In this document: one piece after another, positions 1-7,965 of the stretch | Position numbering within the stretch: position 1 is the first letter of the stretch | Layout of the letters: each line of letters starts with the position of its first letter | NCBI RefSeq assembly: GCF_010550675.1 | Contig: NZ_JAAGOA010000019.1 | Location: 1-64,000 of the forward strand | Length of the DNA stretch: 64,000 nt | Direction of reading: 5' to 3' | Origin: Phytoactinopolyspora halotolerans | GTDB taxonomy: Bacteria; Actinomycetota; Actinomycetes; Jiangellales; Jiangellaceae | Notes under the pieces: generated by a model | Told to the model about the DNA's origin: nothing | Seen by the model: the letters and a program-made list of their open reading frames with translations, nothing else | Databases searched by the model: none | Program-made: the position numbers and the translations under genes

Positions 1-78
1 CCGCCGCCGCGCCCAGCCGCTCAGCACGGAACGCTCCTCATCGGACAACACGACTTGATCAAGCTTCGGACTCGGCAC
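1..78 (-). pseudogene. IS630-type transposase, N-terminal end only (cut by window edge)
   Basis: Reading leftward from a GTG at 78, 26 codons stay open to the window edge. The peptide begins VPSPKLDQVVLSDEERSVL and continues SGWARRR, which resembles the start of IS630-family transposases (a leading DEER segment followed by a W-A-R-R motif). A hairpin (GACTCGG/CCGAGTC) overlaps the start codon. Only the first residues are visible, so it may be an intact element extending left or a remnant. The divergent HxlR gene begins about 70 bp away, so an insertion sequence next to a damaged regulator is plausible. Confidence 0.5.
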
Positions 79-157
79 GACCCGAGTCTACCCATTTGCC
101 AACGAATTATTGACTCACGACACTAGTAACCAACGGGTACTATCGGAGTATGGCGGC

Positions 158-225
158 CCGGACAGACGAATGCGCGCGGAACGACGTCTATCCGGACAGA
201 CGAATGCGCGCGGAACGACGTCTAT
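158..225. repeat. 34-bp perfect tandem duplication
   Basis: Positions 158-191 and 192-225 are identical 34-mers, each beginning CCGGACAGACG and ending ACGACGTCTAT, placed head to tail. Because 34 is not a multiple of three, the duplication shifts the reading frame of the HxlR gene that starts at 150. With one copy removed, the ATG at 150 reads MAARTDECARNDVY and then AAMCPCRDMLDLL, a normal HxlR N-terminus. Confidence 0.95.
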
Positions 226-231
226 GCGGCG

Positions 232-531
232 ATGTGCCCGTGCCGGGACATGCTCGACCTGTTGGCGAACAAGTGGAGCGCGTTGGCCATCGGTGCGCTG
301 GAGGATGGCCCGCAGCGGTTCGGGCAACTCAGAAGGCGGCTGGAGGGCGTCAGCCCGAAGGTTCTCTCGCAGACGCTGCGTCGGCTAGAGGATCATGGGA
401 TGCTCACCCGCACGGTGTACGCCGAGGTGCCGCCAAGAGTCGAGTATGAACTCACTGACCTGGGTCACAGCGCGTCGGTGCCGCTGAAAGACCTGCGGAA
501 CTGGGTCGAAGAGAACGTCCCCAGACACTGA
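232..531 (+). CDS. HxlR-family winged-helix regulator, N-terminus frameshifted by a tandem duplication
   Basis: HxlR proteins are small dimeric winged-helix DNA-binding regulators, often redox or aldehyde responsive. The 99-residue frame shows the family signature: a CPCRDMLDLLANKWS opening (an early Cys near the conserved W), the recognition-helix stretch RLEGVSPKVLSQTLRRLEDH, and the wing VEYELTDLG. The original start is probably ATG 150, since joining 150-191 directly to 226 restores a full-length protein of about 112 residues. The 34-bp duplication at 158-225 puts that start out of frame. The frame can still be entered at ATG 232, but without the first helix and with no clear ribosome binding site. 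It may be dead, phase-variable, or translated from the internal ATG. Confidence 0.75.
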   Translation: MCPCRDMLDLLANKWSALAIGALEDGPQRFGQLRRRLEGVSPKVLSQTLRRLEDHGMLTRTVYAEVPPRVEYELTDLGHSASVPLKDLRNWVEENVPRH

Positions 532-533
532 CG

Positions 534-1154
534 TTACCGCTCCCGGACTGCGTAGGTCAGGTGGGTCACCCGCTGCGTCGGCTCCGCGTGGACCTGCTCC
601 AGGGCCACGCGGCCCGCGTCGACGCCCTCGAACAGGCGGACCCCGGAGCCGAACAGCACGGGCGAGAGCGAGATCGAGAACTCGTCGATCAGGCCTGCGT
701 TCACGTACTCCAGGATTGTCGCGCCACCGCCGGCGATGCGGACGTCTCGGTCGCCGGCGGCCTCGCGGGCCTGGTCGAGCGCGGTCTCGATGCCGTTGTT
801 GACGAAGTGGAAGACGGTTCCGCCCGGCCGCTCCCAGGGGTCACGCTTCTCGTGCGTCACCACGAAGACCGGCGTGTGGAACGGCGCCTCCTCCGGCCAC
901 ATCTGCTCGCCGGCGTCGAACATGCGCTTGCCCATCACGCTCGCGCCGGTGCGCAGATGCGTCTCCCGCAGGATGTCGTTGTCGCGACCTTCCTCGCCGC
1001 CCCCGCCGAGCTTCAGGTTCTCCCGGAAGAACCGCTGCGGGAATACCCACCGCTGCAGTTCCATCCACTGCCTTTGCATCAAGTCCTCGACAGACTCGGG
1101 CGCGATGAACCCGTCCAGCGACATCGACACGCTGAAGAACACCTTCCCGGCCAT
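534..1154 (-). CDS. Dihydrofolate reductase / RibD C-terminal domain family protein
   Basis: This 206-residue protein has the RibD-C/DHFR-like fold signature: an N-terminal strand KVFFSVSMSLDGFIA, a central GKRMFDAGEQMWPEE segment, the VFVVTHEKRD strand, and the nucleotide-binding glycine motif RIAGGGATILEYV near residue 150. Such proteins bind NADPH and reduce small heterocycles, but most actinobacterial members have no known substrate. Its start overlaps the stop of the SRPBCC gene by one base (TGATG), so it is the third gene of an ArsR-SRPBCC-DHFR operon. The physiological reaction is unknown. Confidence 0.85.
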   Translation of the reverse strand: MAGKVFFSVSMSLDGFIAPESVEDLMQRQWMELQRWVFPQRFFRENLKLGGGGEEGRDNDILRETHLRTGASVMGKRMFDAGEQMWPEEAPFHTPVFVVTHEKRDPWERPGGTVFHFVNNGIETALDQAREAAGDRDVRIAGGGATILEYVNAGLIDEFSISLSPVLFGSGVRLFEGVDAGRVALEQVHAEPTQRVTHLTYAVRER

Positions 1155-1669
1155 CAGCCTTCCTCTCCGTTGTGCGCGATCTCGGCGACGTAGGCAGCCA
1201 GGTTGTTCAGGGTCTGATGACCGCCCTCGATCGCGTGGTACTTCTCGACCGCTTCGTCGCGCAGCTCCTTCGTGGGGAACACCGTGCGCATCTCGATCCG
1301 GGTTGTCACGCCGTCGGGAGTGAAGGTCAAGACCGACTCGAAGGCGTTCGGGTCGTCGCGGGACTCACCGTGCAGCAGCGCGATGCGCTCCGGTGGGGTG
1401 ATCTCGGTCCAGGTGATCCACTCGGGGTAGTCCGTCCCGTCCGGTCCGTGCATCGTGAAGTCCCACACTCCGCCCACGCGGAACTCGAACGACTGCGTGG
1501 TGGTGGTGAACCCCTCCGGTCCCCACCACCGCGACAGGTGCCGGACTTCGGTGAACGCCTCGAACACCAGCTCCCGCGGGGCGTCGATGACGCGGGAGAT
1601 CACGATCTCGCGGTCGGACGTCACTGGTTGAGCTGCCTGCGCCGGCCGCCCTTGCCCTGTCGAACTCAT
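1154..1669 (-). CDS. SRPBCC (AHSA1-like) domain protein
   Basis: A 171-residue protein of the START/Bet v1-like SRPBCC superfamily, AHSA1 type. Visible hallmarks are the N-terminal REIVISRVIDAPRELVFEAF, then HLSRWWGPEGFTTTT, the WTEITPPERIAL strand and the C-terminal helix ending HQTLNNLAAYVAEI. These proteins form a hydrophobic ligand cavity; no catalytic residue defines them. The start lies 3 bp after the arsR stop and its ribosome binding site (GGAGGGG) is inside the arsR 3' end, so the two are translationally linked. Adjacent ArsR-SRPBCC pairs are very common in actinobacteria; the ligand is not known. Confidence 0.9.
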   Translation of the reverse strand: MSSTGQGRPAQAAQPVTSDREIVISRVIDAPRELVFEAFTEVRHLSRWWGPEGFTTTTQSFEFRVGGVWDFTMHGPDGTDYPEWITWTEITPPERIALLHGESRDDPNAFESVLTFTPDGVTTRIEMRTVFPTKELRDEAVEKYHAIEGGHQTLNNLAAYVAEIAHNGEEG

Positions 1670-1672
1670 CAG

Positions 1673-2014
1673 CTACCCCTCCTGCTTTGTCTGCTTTAGT
1701 TCCTGCACGTACGAGTCCAGTCGGTCGAAGCTCTCGTTCCAGAACAGCTCGAACCCGCCGGTCCACTCGTGGACCGGCTTCAGCCCGCGTGCGTCGAGGC
1801 CGTACAGGCGCTGCTTGCCCGCCGTGCGGTTCCGCACCAGCCCGACCTCGCGGAGCACCCGCAGGTGCTTGGACGCCCGCGGCTGGGTCATCCCCAGCTC
1901 TTCGGCCAGCTCGGTCACCGGCCGCTCGCCCGCCCGCAGCAGTACCAGGATCTCCCGGCGCTGCGGCTCGGCGATTGCGTTGAAGACGTCCGACGTCGTC
2001 GCTGCTCGTGCCAT
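1673..2014 (-). CDS. ArsR-family winged-helix repressor
   Basis: With the ATG at 2014 the product is 113 residues, MARAATTSDVFNAIAEP followed by the wHTH core (RREILVLLRAGERPVTELAE, then MTQPRASKHLRVLREVGL) and the wing RTAGKQRLYGLDARGL. No metal-binding ELCVCDL-type motif is present, so this is the non-metal subgroup that accompanies SRPBCC proteins. It is the first gene of the three-gene operon and is probably autorepressed through the palindrome at 2027-2042, which ends about 12 bp before the start. Upstream in-frame starts (to 2137) were rejected because they run through that palindrome and lack family residues. Confidence 0.9.
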   Translation of the reverse strand: MARAATTSDVFNAIAEPQRREILVLLRAGERPVTELAEELGMTQPRASKHLRVLREVGLVRNRTAGKQRLYGLDARGLKPVHEWTGGFELFWNESFDRLDSYVQELKQTKQEG

Positions 2015-2026
2015 GGACGCAATCAT

Positions 2027-2042
2027 ATGCCTATATCGGCAT
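2027..2042. promoter_or_regulatory. Candidate ArsR operator
   Basis: An ATGCC-n6-GGCAT inverted repeat with AT-rich centre (TATATC) lies immediately upstream of the arsR start. It is the only clear palindrome in the promoter region, in the position expected for autoregulation. On the minus strand it includes TATAGG/CATATGAT, so it may overlap the -10 element. Confidence 0.45.
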
Positions 2043-2245
2043 GCGTCAAACGGAGGAATCAGGCGCGAGGCACGACCCCCGGGCGGTCCCGTCTCCGCGC
2101 TATCAGCGTCCGTGTGGGGATCGCGGACTGGTGACACCGATGAGATCGGGGCGTTGGTCCGGTCTAAACGTTGACCCGCCTTTGGCTACACCGATGTCTA
2201 CGTAGGCGGGCGAGATCAGACCGCGACCCAAGAAAGAAGGACCGG

Positions 2246-2644
2246 ATGAGCCCCACGGATGACATGGCGAGAACAACCGACGAGGTCATCGACCGCTTCA
2301 ACCGCGCGTTTCGGGAGCGCGACGCGACCCTCCTCGAGGAGATCATCGCCCCCGACTGCGTCATGGAGAGCATCCAGCCAGCTCCCGACGGCACCCGCTA
2401 CGAGGGCTATGACGCTTCGTTCAGCTCGTGGAAGGCGCTCATCGATGACACCACTAGCCACTTCGAGGTCGAGGACGTCCACACCGGTGACGAGTGGGCG
2501 CTTATCCGCTGGCGCTACGTTTGGGGTCCCGGCGACGCCGACTCGGTTCGGGGCGTCAATGTCATGCGGGTCGTCGACGGCAAGATCGTCGAGGCCGCCG
2601 GCTACTCGAAGACGGCGCCGACTGTCGCCGCCCTGGAGAGCTGA
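2246..2644 (+). CDS. NTF2/SnoaL-like domain protein
   Basis: A 132-residue single-domain protein. The ATG at 2246 was chosen because AAGAAGGA lies just upstream. The pattern is typical of SnoaL-like/NTF2 folds: helix TTDEVIDRFNRAFRERD, then LLEEIIAPDCVMES, a central helix FSSWKALI, strands WALIRWRYVWG and RGVNVMRVVDGKIVEAAGYSK. Such proteins may be enzymes (isomerases, epoxide hydrolases) or ligand-binding proteins; the fold alone does not decide. Its stop is 7 bp before the next gene, the degenerate alpha/beta hydrolase, so they form a two-gene unit. Confidence 0.8.
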   Translation: MSPTDDMARTTDEVIDRFNRAFRERDATLLEEIIAPDCVMESIQPAPDGTRYEGYDASFSSWKALIDDTTSHFEVEDVHTGDEWALIRWRYVWGPGDADSVRGVNVMRVVDGKIVEAAGYSKTAPTVAALES

Positions 2645-2651
2645 GCGACCG

Positions 2652-3494
2652 ATGGCCACCGTCAACGCCAATCAGGTCGCCCTGGGCATCGAGTCCTTCG
2701 GTGACGATGACGCACCACTGGTCCTGCTCGCGGGCGGGACGACGATGCTGTCCTGGCCCGACGCGCTTTGCCAGAGCCTCGCCGCCGGCGGGCGTCGCGT
2801 TGTGCGCTACGACCTACGTGACAGCGGCGAGTCGACGACGGCGGACCCGGACGCGCCCTCCTTCACATTGCGCGACCTCGCCGCCGACGCGGCGGCCCTG
2901 GTGGACGCCCTCGGCGGCGAGCGTGCGCACATCGCCGGGATCGGCGTCGGCGGGATGGTTGCCCAGGCCGCCGTGCTCGACCATCCCAGCGCGTTCTCGG
3001 CGCTCACCCTGGTCGGCACCCGCGCGGTCGCGCCGGGCAAGTGCGACGCTGACCTCCCCGACCACGACGGGGCGACGATGAAGCGCCTGTTCACACTTAC
3101 GATGCCCGACTGGACCGACCGCGAGGCGGTGGCGGAGTTCGCTGCTGCCAGCGCGGAGATCCTCGGCGACGACCCCGTCGCTGCACGTGCGATCGCCGCG
3201 CGCATATGGGACCGCACACCTGGCACGACGTCACCGATCCAGATGGCCAACCAGCTCGGCATGGTCTTCGCCAAGCTCGACTGCAAACCCCGCTGGCGCG
3301 AGCGTCTCCCCGAGATCCAGGTCCCCACGCTCGTCGTCCACGGCCGCCGAGATCCGTTCTTCCCCGTCGGCAACGGCGAGGCTATCGCGCGCGAGATCCC
3401 CGGGGCACGGCTGCTCATCCTCGAGGAAGCTGCCACCGCGATCCCCGATGAGGCAGCCGGCGATGTCGCGGAGGCGATGCTCTCGCTCGGGTAG
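2652..3494 (+). CDS. Alpha/beta-hydrolase fold protein lacking catalytic Ser and His
   Basis: A 280-residue alpha/beta hydrolase related to actinobacterial esterases and polyketide methylesterases (APLVLLAGGTTMLSWP, RVVRYDLRDSGEST, RDLAADAAALVDALG, VPTLVVHGRRDPFFP). The nucleophile elbow, normally G-x-S-x-G-G, reads GIGVGG (near residue 99), so the Ser is Gly. The position of the catalytic His in LLxIEGMGHDLP-type homologues is Thr here (ILEEAATAIP). The acid D in RRDPFFP is kept. It therefore looks catalytically dead and may act as a binding or regulatory subunit with the neighbouring NTF2-like protein; that role is inference. Confidence 0.8.
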   Translation: MATVNANQVALGIESFGDDDAPLVLLAGGTTMLSWPDALCQSLAAGGRRVVRYDLRDSGESTTADPDAPSFTLRDLAADAAALVDALGGERAHIAGIGVGGMVAQAAVLDHPSAFSALTLVGTRAVAPGKCDADLPDHDGATMKRLFTLTMPDWTDREAVAEFAAASAEILGDDPVAARAIAARIWDRTPGTTSPIQMANQLGMVFAKLDCKPRWRERLPEIQVPTLVVHGRRDPFFPVGNGEAIAREIPGARLLILEEAATAIPDEAAGDVAEAMLSLG

Positions 3495-3538
3495 AGTCTC
3501 TCGCGGCGTGTTGGAGCGCGCGGCTGTCGCCCTCGGAA

Positions 3539-3580
3539 GAACGACATTCTGGTCGCGATCACGACCGCTATGCATGCTCG
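3539..3580. repeat. Intergenic palindrome element, copy A
   Basis: GAACGACA, 4 nt, GGTC, 8 nt, GACC, 4 nt, TGCATGCTCG. One of six copies in the window with identical spacing (others at 7154, 7673, 13285, 53921, 54098). It lies in the 213-bp gap between the hydrolase and the SNF2 helicase; nothing else is seen in that gap. Confidence 0.8.
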
Positions 3581-3707
3581 TTTCGGCGGTCACGTCTCCG
3601 TGCTGACGTGGGTGTCAGCAGCCACACTGACCTCATCTGTACCTGATTCCCGTGGCGTCGGCGGGTTGAACTAAGGCTGTCGGTGCCGGCCGCTAGCGTG
3701 CTGAGGC

Positions 3708-6700
3708 ATGCTCCTCGAAACCTTCAAGCAGCGCGATCCGACCGGTCTCGTCGACCATGTCGATGAGGCGTCGTACCTGCGCGGTGTGATCTATGCGCAC
3801 GAGGGCGCGGTGACGCGCATCTCGTGGGACCGAGCGGCCGGTACCCTGCTCGGTCAGGTTCGCGGCAGCGGGAGGAAGACCTACTCGGTGATTGCGCACC
3901 TGGACGAGGCAGTTGGCGGGGGCTACGAGTTCGGGTACGGCATGTGCAACTGTCCGGTGGGCTCGAACTGCAAGCACGTCGTCGCACTGGTGCTCACGGC
4001 TGCAGGGAACGGGAAGGGCGACCAGCTGGCCGTCGCCGAGGCGGCATCGCCCGAACCGACGTGGGAGCACTCCCTGGAAGCGATGCTCGACGGATCCGAT
4101 GGAGGCGACGCCGCCCGGGGCTTGACTCCGTTGGGGCTGGAGCTGACGCTGTCTACCTCGCCGTCTGCGGCGCGAGCACGTTCTGGAGCGGGACCCGTGG
4201 GTTGGCCGCTGATGGCCCGGCTGGTACGTCCCGGCAAGAACGGTGGCTGGGTCGCGGGAGGGCTGAACTGGTCGAAGTTGGGGCAGCTTCACTACTCGCG
4301 GGAGTATGTGGCGGAGCAGGCGCGGTTGCTGCAGGAGCTGTATGCGCTGTATCAGGCGGGTCGGAGCAACTCCTACTACGCGTACGGATACGGCCGGGAT
4401 GAGAAGCACATCGACCTGTCCAGGTTTGACTCCCGGCAGCTGTGGCCGATGCTGGATGAGGCCGAGTCGATCGGGCTGCGGATGGTTCACGGGAGGAGGA
4501 CGCTGGGGGAGGTGGAGTCGCCGGGGATGGCGCGGATGTGTGTCGACGTCACGGACGGTGACAGGTCCGGCATGCTGGCCGCTGAGCCGGTCCTGCGGAT
4601 CGACGGCGTCGACGCTGACGTCGTCCCGGTGAGCTTCATCGGGGTACAGGCCCACGGCGTCGTCTACACAGACCGGGCGGCCGTTGAGGCGGAAATGCCA
4701 ACCAGTGACTGGCGCTTGGGGCTGGCGAGACTCGGCAAGCCGATACCGCAGCAGCTACAGCAAATGGCGGTGGATGGCCAGCGCCTGGAGATTCCCGAGA
4801 CTGAGGCGCCGCGGTTCCGCGACGAGTACGTTCCGCGGCTGCGGCGGGTGGCCGCGGTCGAGTCGTCCGACGGATCGTTCACGCCGCCTGTCGTGTCCGG
4901 GCCGACGTTGGTCGCCCATGCCGCATACGACGACGAGCATGTGCTCGATCTGACGTGGGAGTGGCTCTATGAGGTCGGCGAACTCGAGAAGCGGGTCCCC
5001 GTAACCCCGGAGGGTGTTGCGGGCCTCGGGTTTCGGGACGTCGAAGCGGAGCAGACCGTGCTGCAGCGTATCGACGCTGGACTCGAGCCGTTGGGAATCG
5101 TGACGAGCAGTGGTATCCGCTCCGTAGCGGGCGCCTTCATCGCGGGTGCCGACGGCCCGTCGCTGGTACCGCACACGCGGCTCAGTGGCATGGACACGAT
5201 GCGGTTCACCACGGAGGTGCTGCCGCTGCTGGAAGACGCGGAGGACGTCGTCGTCGATATCAGCGGAGAGCCCGCTGACTATCGTGAGGCGACCGACTCG
5301 CTGACCGTGGGAGTGTCGACCGAAGCGGTGGCGGACAACGCCGACTGGTTCGACCTCGGCGTCACCATCTCGGTCGAGGGACGGGAGGTTCCGTTCGTCA
5401 ACGTGTTCACCGCGCTCGCACGGGATGAACAGCACATGTTGCTGCCAGACGGCGCTTTCTTCTCGCTGCAGAAGCCGGAGCTGCAGGCGCTGCGCAGGTT
5501 GATCGAGGAAGCGCGGGCACTCGGCGAGGGCTTGAACGGGCAGACGAGGATCAGCCGGTTCCAGGCGGGGCTGTGGGAGGAGCTGGCGGCGCTCGGCGTC
5601 GTGACCCATCAGGCCGAGGCGTGGCAGCAGCAGGTTGAAGGGCTGTTGTCGATCGATGCGGTAGAGCAGGCCGAACCGCCTGCTTCCCTGGTTGCGGAGT
5701 TGCGCCCCTACCAGCTGGACGGCTTCCGATGGCTGGCGTTCCTCTGGGAGCACCGGCTGGGCGGGATCCTCGCCGACGACATGGGCCTGGGCAAGACGCT
5801 GCAGACGCTGGCGCTGATCTGTCATGCCAAGGTGGCCGACCCTGAATGCGGCCCCTTTCTGGTCGTGGCGCCGACGAGCGTCGTGTCGAACTGGGTTGCC
5901 GAGGCGGCACGCTTCGCGCCTGGCCTGCGCGTCGTTCCTGTGACCGACACTCTGCGCAGGCGAGGGGAGTCGATCGAGGAGGTGACGGCCGGCGCGGACG
6001 TGGTGGTGACCACGTACACATTGCTGCGGCTGGACTCCGACGACTATGGGCAGGTCTCGTGGGCGGGCGTCGTGCTGGATGAGGCCCAGTACGTGAAGAA
6101 CCACCAGTCCAAGACGTATCAGGCCGTGCGGCAGCTTCCATCGCCGTTCAAGCTGGCCATCACCGGCACCCCGATGGAGAACAACCTGATGGAGCTGTGG
6201 TCGCAGCTTTCGATCACCGCGCCCGGCATGTTCCCCAGCCCCACGAAGTTCGACGAGTACTACGCCCGTCGGATCGAAAAGCAGGGTGACGCCGGACTGC
6301 TTGCGCAGCTGCGACGGCGCATCAGGCCGCTGGTGAAGCGTCGCACGAAGGAGCAGGTGGCCACGGACCTGCCGGCCAAGCAGGAGCAGGTGATCGAGGT
6401 TGAGCTGCATCCGCAGCATCGCAAGCTGTACCAGAAGTACCTGCAGCGCGAGCGGCAGAAGGTGCTGGGGCTGCTCGACGACGTGAACAAGAACCGGTTC
6501 ACCATCCTGCGTTCGTTGACGTTGCTGCGGCAGCTCAGCCTGCATGCCGGGCTGGTCGACGAGGCGCACGGTGGCTATCCGTGCGCGAAGATCGATGTGC
6601 TGATGCAGCAGCTGGGCGAGGTCGTCGATGGGGGACATAGGGCGCTGGTGTTCAGCCAGTTCACCGGGTTCCTCAGCATCGCGCGGGAGCGCCTGGAGGC

Positions 6701-7085
6701 GTCCGGCATCGAGTACTGCTACCTGGACGGCTCCACCCGCAACCGGGAAGAGGTGATCGCCCGGTTCAAGGAAGGACGAGCACCGGTGTTCCTGATCAGC
6801 CTGAAGGCGGGCGGGTTCGGGCTGAACCTCACCGAGGCGGACTACTGCTTCCTGCTCGATCCGTGGTGGAACCCGGCGACCGAGGCGCAGGCCGTGGACC
6901 GCACCCATCGCATCGGGCAGACGCGCAACGTCATGGTGTACCGCCTGATCGCCGCTGACACCATCGAAGAGAAGGTCATGGCCCTCAAGGCACGCAAGGC
7001 GAAACTGTTCACCAGTGTGATGGACGACGGCAACGCCTTCGGCTCCAGCCTCGACGTCGACGACATCCGCGGCCTGTTCGAGTAG
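3708..7085 (+). CDS. SWIM zinc-finger SNF2-family DNA helicase/translocase
   Basis: A 1125-residue protein. Residues about 80-98 carry a SWIM zinc finger (MCNCPVGSNCKHVVAL, CxC...CxH). The middle is a bacterial SNF2-associated region, followed by a SNF2 ATPase: ILADDMGLGKTLQTLAL (Walker A, about residue 685), VVLDEAQYVKN (DEAQ box), ITGTPMENNLMELWSQL, and the second RecA lobe with SQFTGFLSIARERLE, GSTRNREEVIARFKEG, LISLKAGGFGLNLTEAD and AVDRTHRIGQTRNVMVYRL. Such proteins are dsDNA-dependent ATPases that move on DNA or remodel protein-DNA complexes. The gene stands alone with about 880 bp before the restriction-modification cassette. SNF2 proteins occur in some defence systems, but many actinomycetes carry this type as housekeeping. 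Confidence 0.95.
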   Translation: MLLETFKQRDPTGLVDHVDEASYLRGVIYAHEGAVTRISWDRAAGTLLGQVRGSGRKTYSVIAHLDEAVGGGYEFGYGMCNCPVGSNCKHVVALVLTAAGNGKGDQLAVAEAASPEPTWEHSLEAMLDGSDGGDAARGLTPLGLELTLSTSPSAARARSGAGPVGWPLMARLVRPGKNGGWVAGGLNWSKLGQLHYSREYVAEQARLLQELYALYQAGRSNSYYAYGYGRDEKHIDLSRFDSRQLWPMLDEAESIGLRMVHGRRTLGEVESPGMARMCVDVTDGDRSGMLAAEPVLRIDGVDADVVPVSFIGVQAHGVVYTDRAAVEAEMPTSDWRLGLARLGKPIPQQLQQMAVDGQRLEIPETEAPRFRDEYVPRLRRVAAVESSDGSFTPPVVSGPTLVAHAAYDDEHVLDLTWEWLYEVGELEKRVPVTPEGVAGLGFRDVEAEQTVLQRIDAGLEPLGIVTSSGIRSVAGAFIAGADGPSLVPHTRLSGMDTMRFTTEVLPLLEDAEDVVVDISGEPADYREATDSLTVGVSTEAVADNADWFDLGVTISVEGREVPFVNVFTALARDEQHMLLPDGAFFSLQKPELQALRRLIEEARALGEGLNGQTRISRFQAGLWEELAALGVVTHQAEAWQQQVEGLLSIDAVEQAEPPASLVAELRPYQLDGFRWLAFLWEHRLGGILADDMGLGKTLQTLALICHAKVADPECGPFLVVAPTSVVSNWVAEAARFAPGLRVVPVTDTLRRRGESIEEVTAGADVVVTTYTLLRLDSDDYGQVSWAGVVLDEAQYVKNHQSKTYQAVRQLPSPFKLAITGTPMENNLMELWSQLSITAPGMFPSPTKFDEYYARRIEKQGDAGLLAQLRRRIRPLVKRRTKEQVATDLPAKQEQVIEVELHPQHRKLYQKYLQRERQKVLGLLDDVNKNRFTILRSLTLLRQLSLHAGLVDEAHGGYPCAKIDVLMQQLGEVVDGGHRALVFSQFTGFLSIARERLEASGIEYCYLDGSTRNREEVIARFKEGRAPVFLISLKAGGFGLNLTEADYCFLLDPWWNPATEAQAVDRTHRIGQTRNVMVYRLIAADTIEEKVMALKARKAKLFTSVMDDGNAFGSSLDVDDIRGLFE

Positions 7086-7153
7086 CCGGCTACCGTCGGC
7101 GGATGTACGGCCTACTCGCGCGGTCGGCTACAGACACGGGCGGCCAACGAAGC

Positions 7154-7197
7154 GAATGACATTTCGGTCACCATCGCGACCACAACGCATGTCCTTC
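7154..7197. repeat. Intergenic palindrome element, copy B
   Basis: GAATGACA, 4 nt, GGTC, 8 nt, GACC, 4 nt, then CGCATGTCCTTC. Same spacing as copies A, C, D, E and F, with a diverged right arm. Confidence 0.7.
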
Positions 7198-7672
7198 TCG
7201 GCGCATAGGGGGTGCACCGTATCGCGCGGCGCGTCCTGGGGGAGCGTATCGAGTGGTTCGTTGAGGACAGTCCGCCGGCGATCGTGTCGCTGCGTGATGT
7301 CCGTGAGCCGGGGGCATCGAGTCCCGCAGTAGACCAGGTTGTCGAGCAGATCGCCCGCCACGGCGAGGCTACAGTGAGCCATGGCGGTCTGCGGCTCGAG
7401 CCGCCTGACCCGTTCGAGACCCTACTTCAGCGAAGGAAGCTGAGGAGGCTGCGGCTGCTGTCTGGGCATTGCTGGCTGTTGACGATGTCCAGCCGCTTGT
7501 TGACTTGTCTCGACGCGTAGCCGCGTGCGGTCTGCTCGCGTTCACCTTCGACATGGGTGAAAACGCCGCTGATGGCGCATCGATCCGGATGTAGTGATCT
7601 TGGTCTTCCCCTCGGACCCTCGAGTCAGATCTTCCCGGCGTTCGGTTGACCCGCGCCGTCGGCCACCGGAGG

Positions 7673-7714
7673 GAACGACATCGTGGCGGCGATCGCGACC
7701 GAAATGCATGCTCG
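7673..7714. repeat. Intergenic palindrome element, copy C
   Basis: GAACGACA, 4 nt, GGCG (GGTC elsewhere), 8 nt, GACC, 4 nt, TGCATGCTCG. Its outer arms are identical to those of copy A. Confidence 0.75.
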
Positions 7715-7860
7715 AGGAGTTGAAGCCGTGCCGTCGTTGGCATGACGCCGGGAATGGGCGCCACCAGCCGGACCTTAGGCTGATGCGGTAGCGTGCCCAC
7801 CCGCCACTGCGCCACCCATCTGGGACACCTCCTGACGCGTGGCCGGTTCGGTTGTAGGCT

Positions 7861-7878
7861 AATTACACGTATGTGATT
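7861..7878. promoter_or_regulatory. Candidate operator/promoter palindrome upstream of the methyltransferase
   Basis: AATTACA-CGTA-TGTGATT, an inverted repeat with one mismatch per arm, lies 88 bp upstream of the cytosine methyltransferase start in locally AT-rich sequence. Restriction-modification genes are often controlled by upstream operators or autoregulated by the methylase; no separate controller gene is present here. Confidence 0.3.
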
Positions 7879-7965
7879 CTCGACGAGCATCCAGGTGGGG
7901 CCAGCGCAGCGCCCCGCACGAGGGTCGACTACTGTTCTACCCTGACCCGGTGAGAGGAGCTGATC

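Larger units (their letters stand above)
7086..7965. other. 880-bp non-coding stretch with decayed coding debris
   Basis: No intact gene with a ribosome binding site is visible. It holds palindrome copies B (7154) and C (7673) and the inverted repeat at 7861. From 7409 to 7591 one plus-strand frame gives a protein-like segment (AKEAEEAAAAVWALLAVDD, then VQPLVDLSRRVAACGLLAF, ending at a TAG); the frame is closed by TGA at 7406. This looks like a truncated gene; the layout is faintly like a linker of XRE/ImmA-type proteins, but I cannot assign it. Confidence 0.5.

Noticed and set aside
4755-6908. Minus-strand open frame of 717 codons opposite the SNF2 gene
   Set aside because: Antisense shadow of the helicase domain; Leu/Gln/Arg-rich with no recognisable fold.
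7369-7890. Minus-strand 173-codon frame left of the methyltransferase
   Set aside because: Composition typical of a shadow frame and it runs across two palindromic elements; no family recognised.
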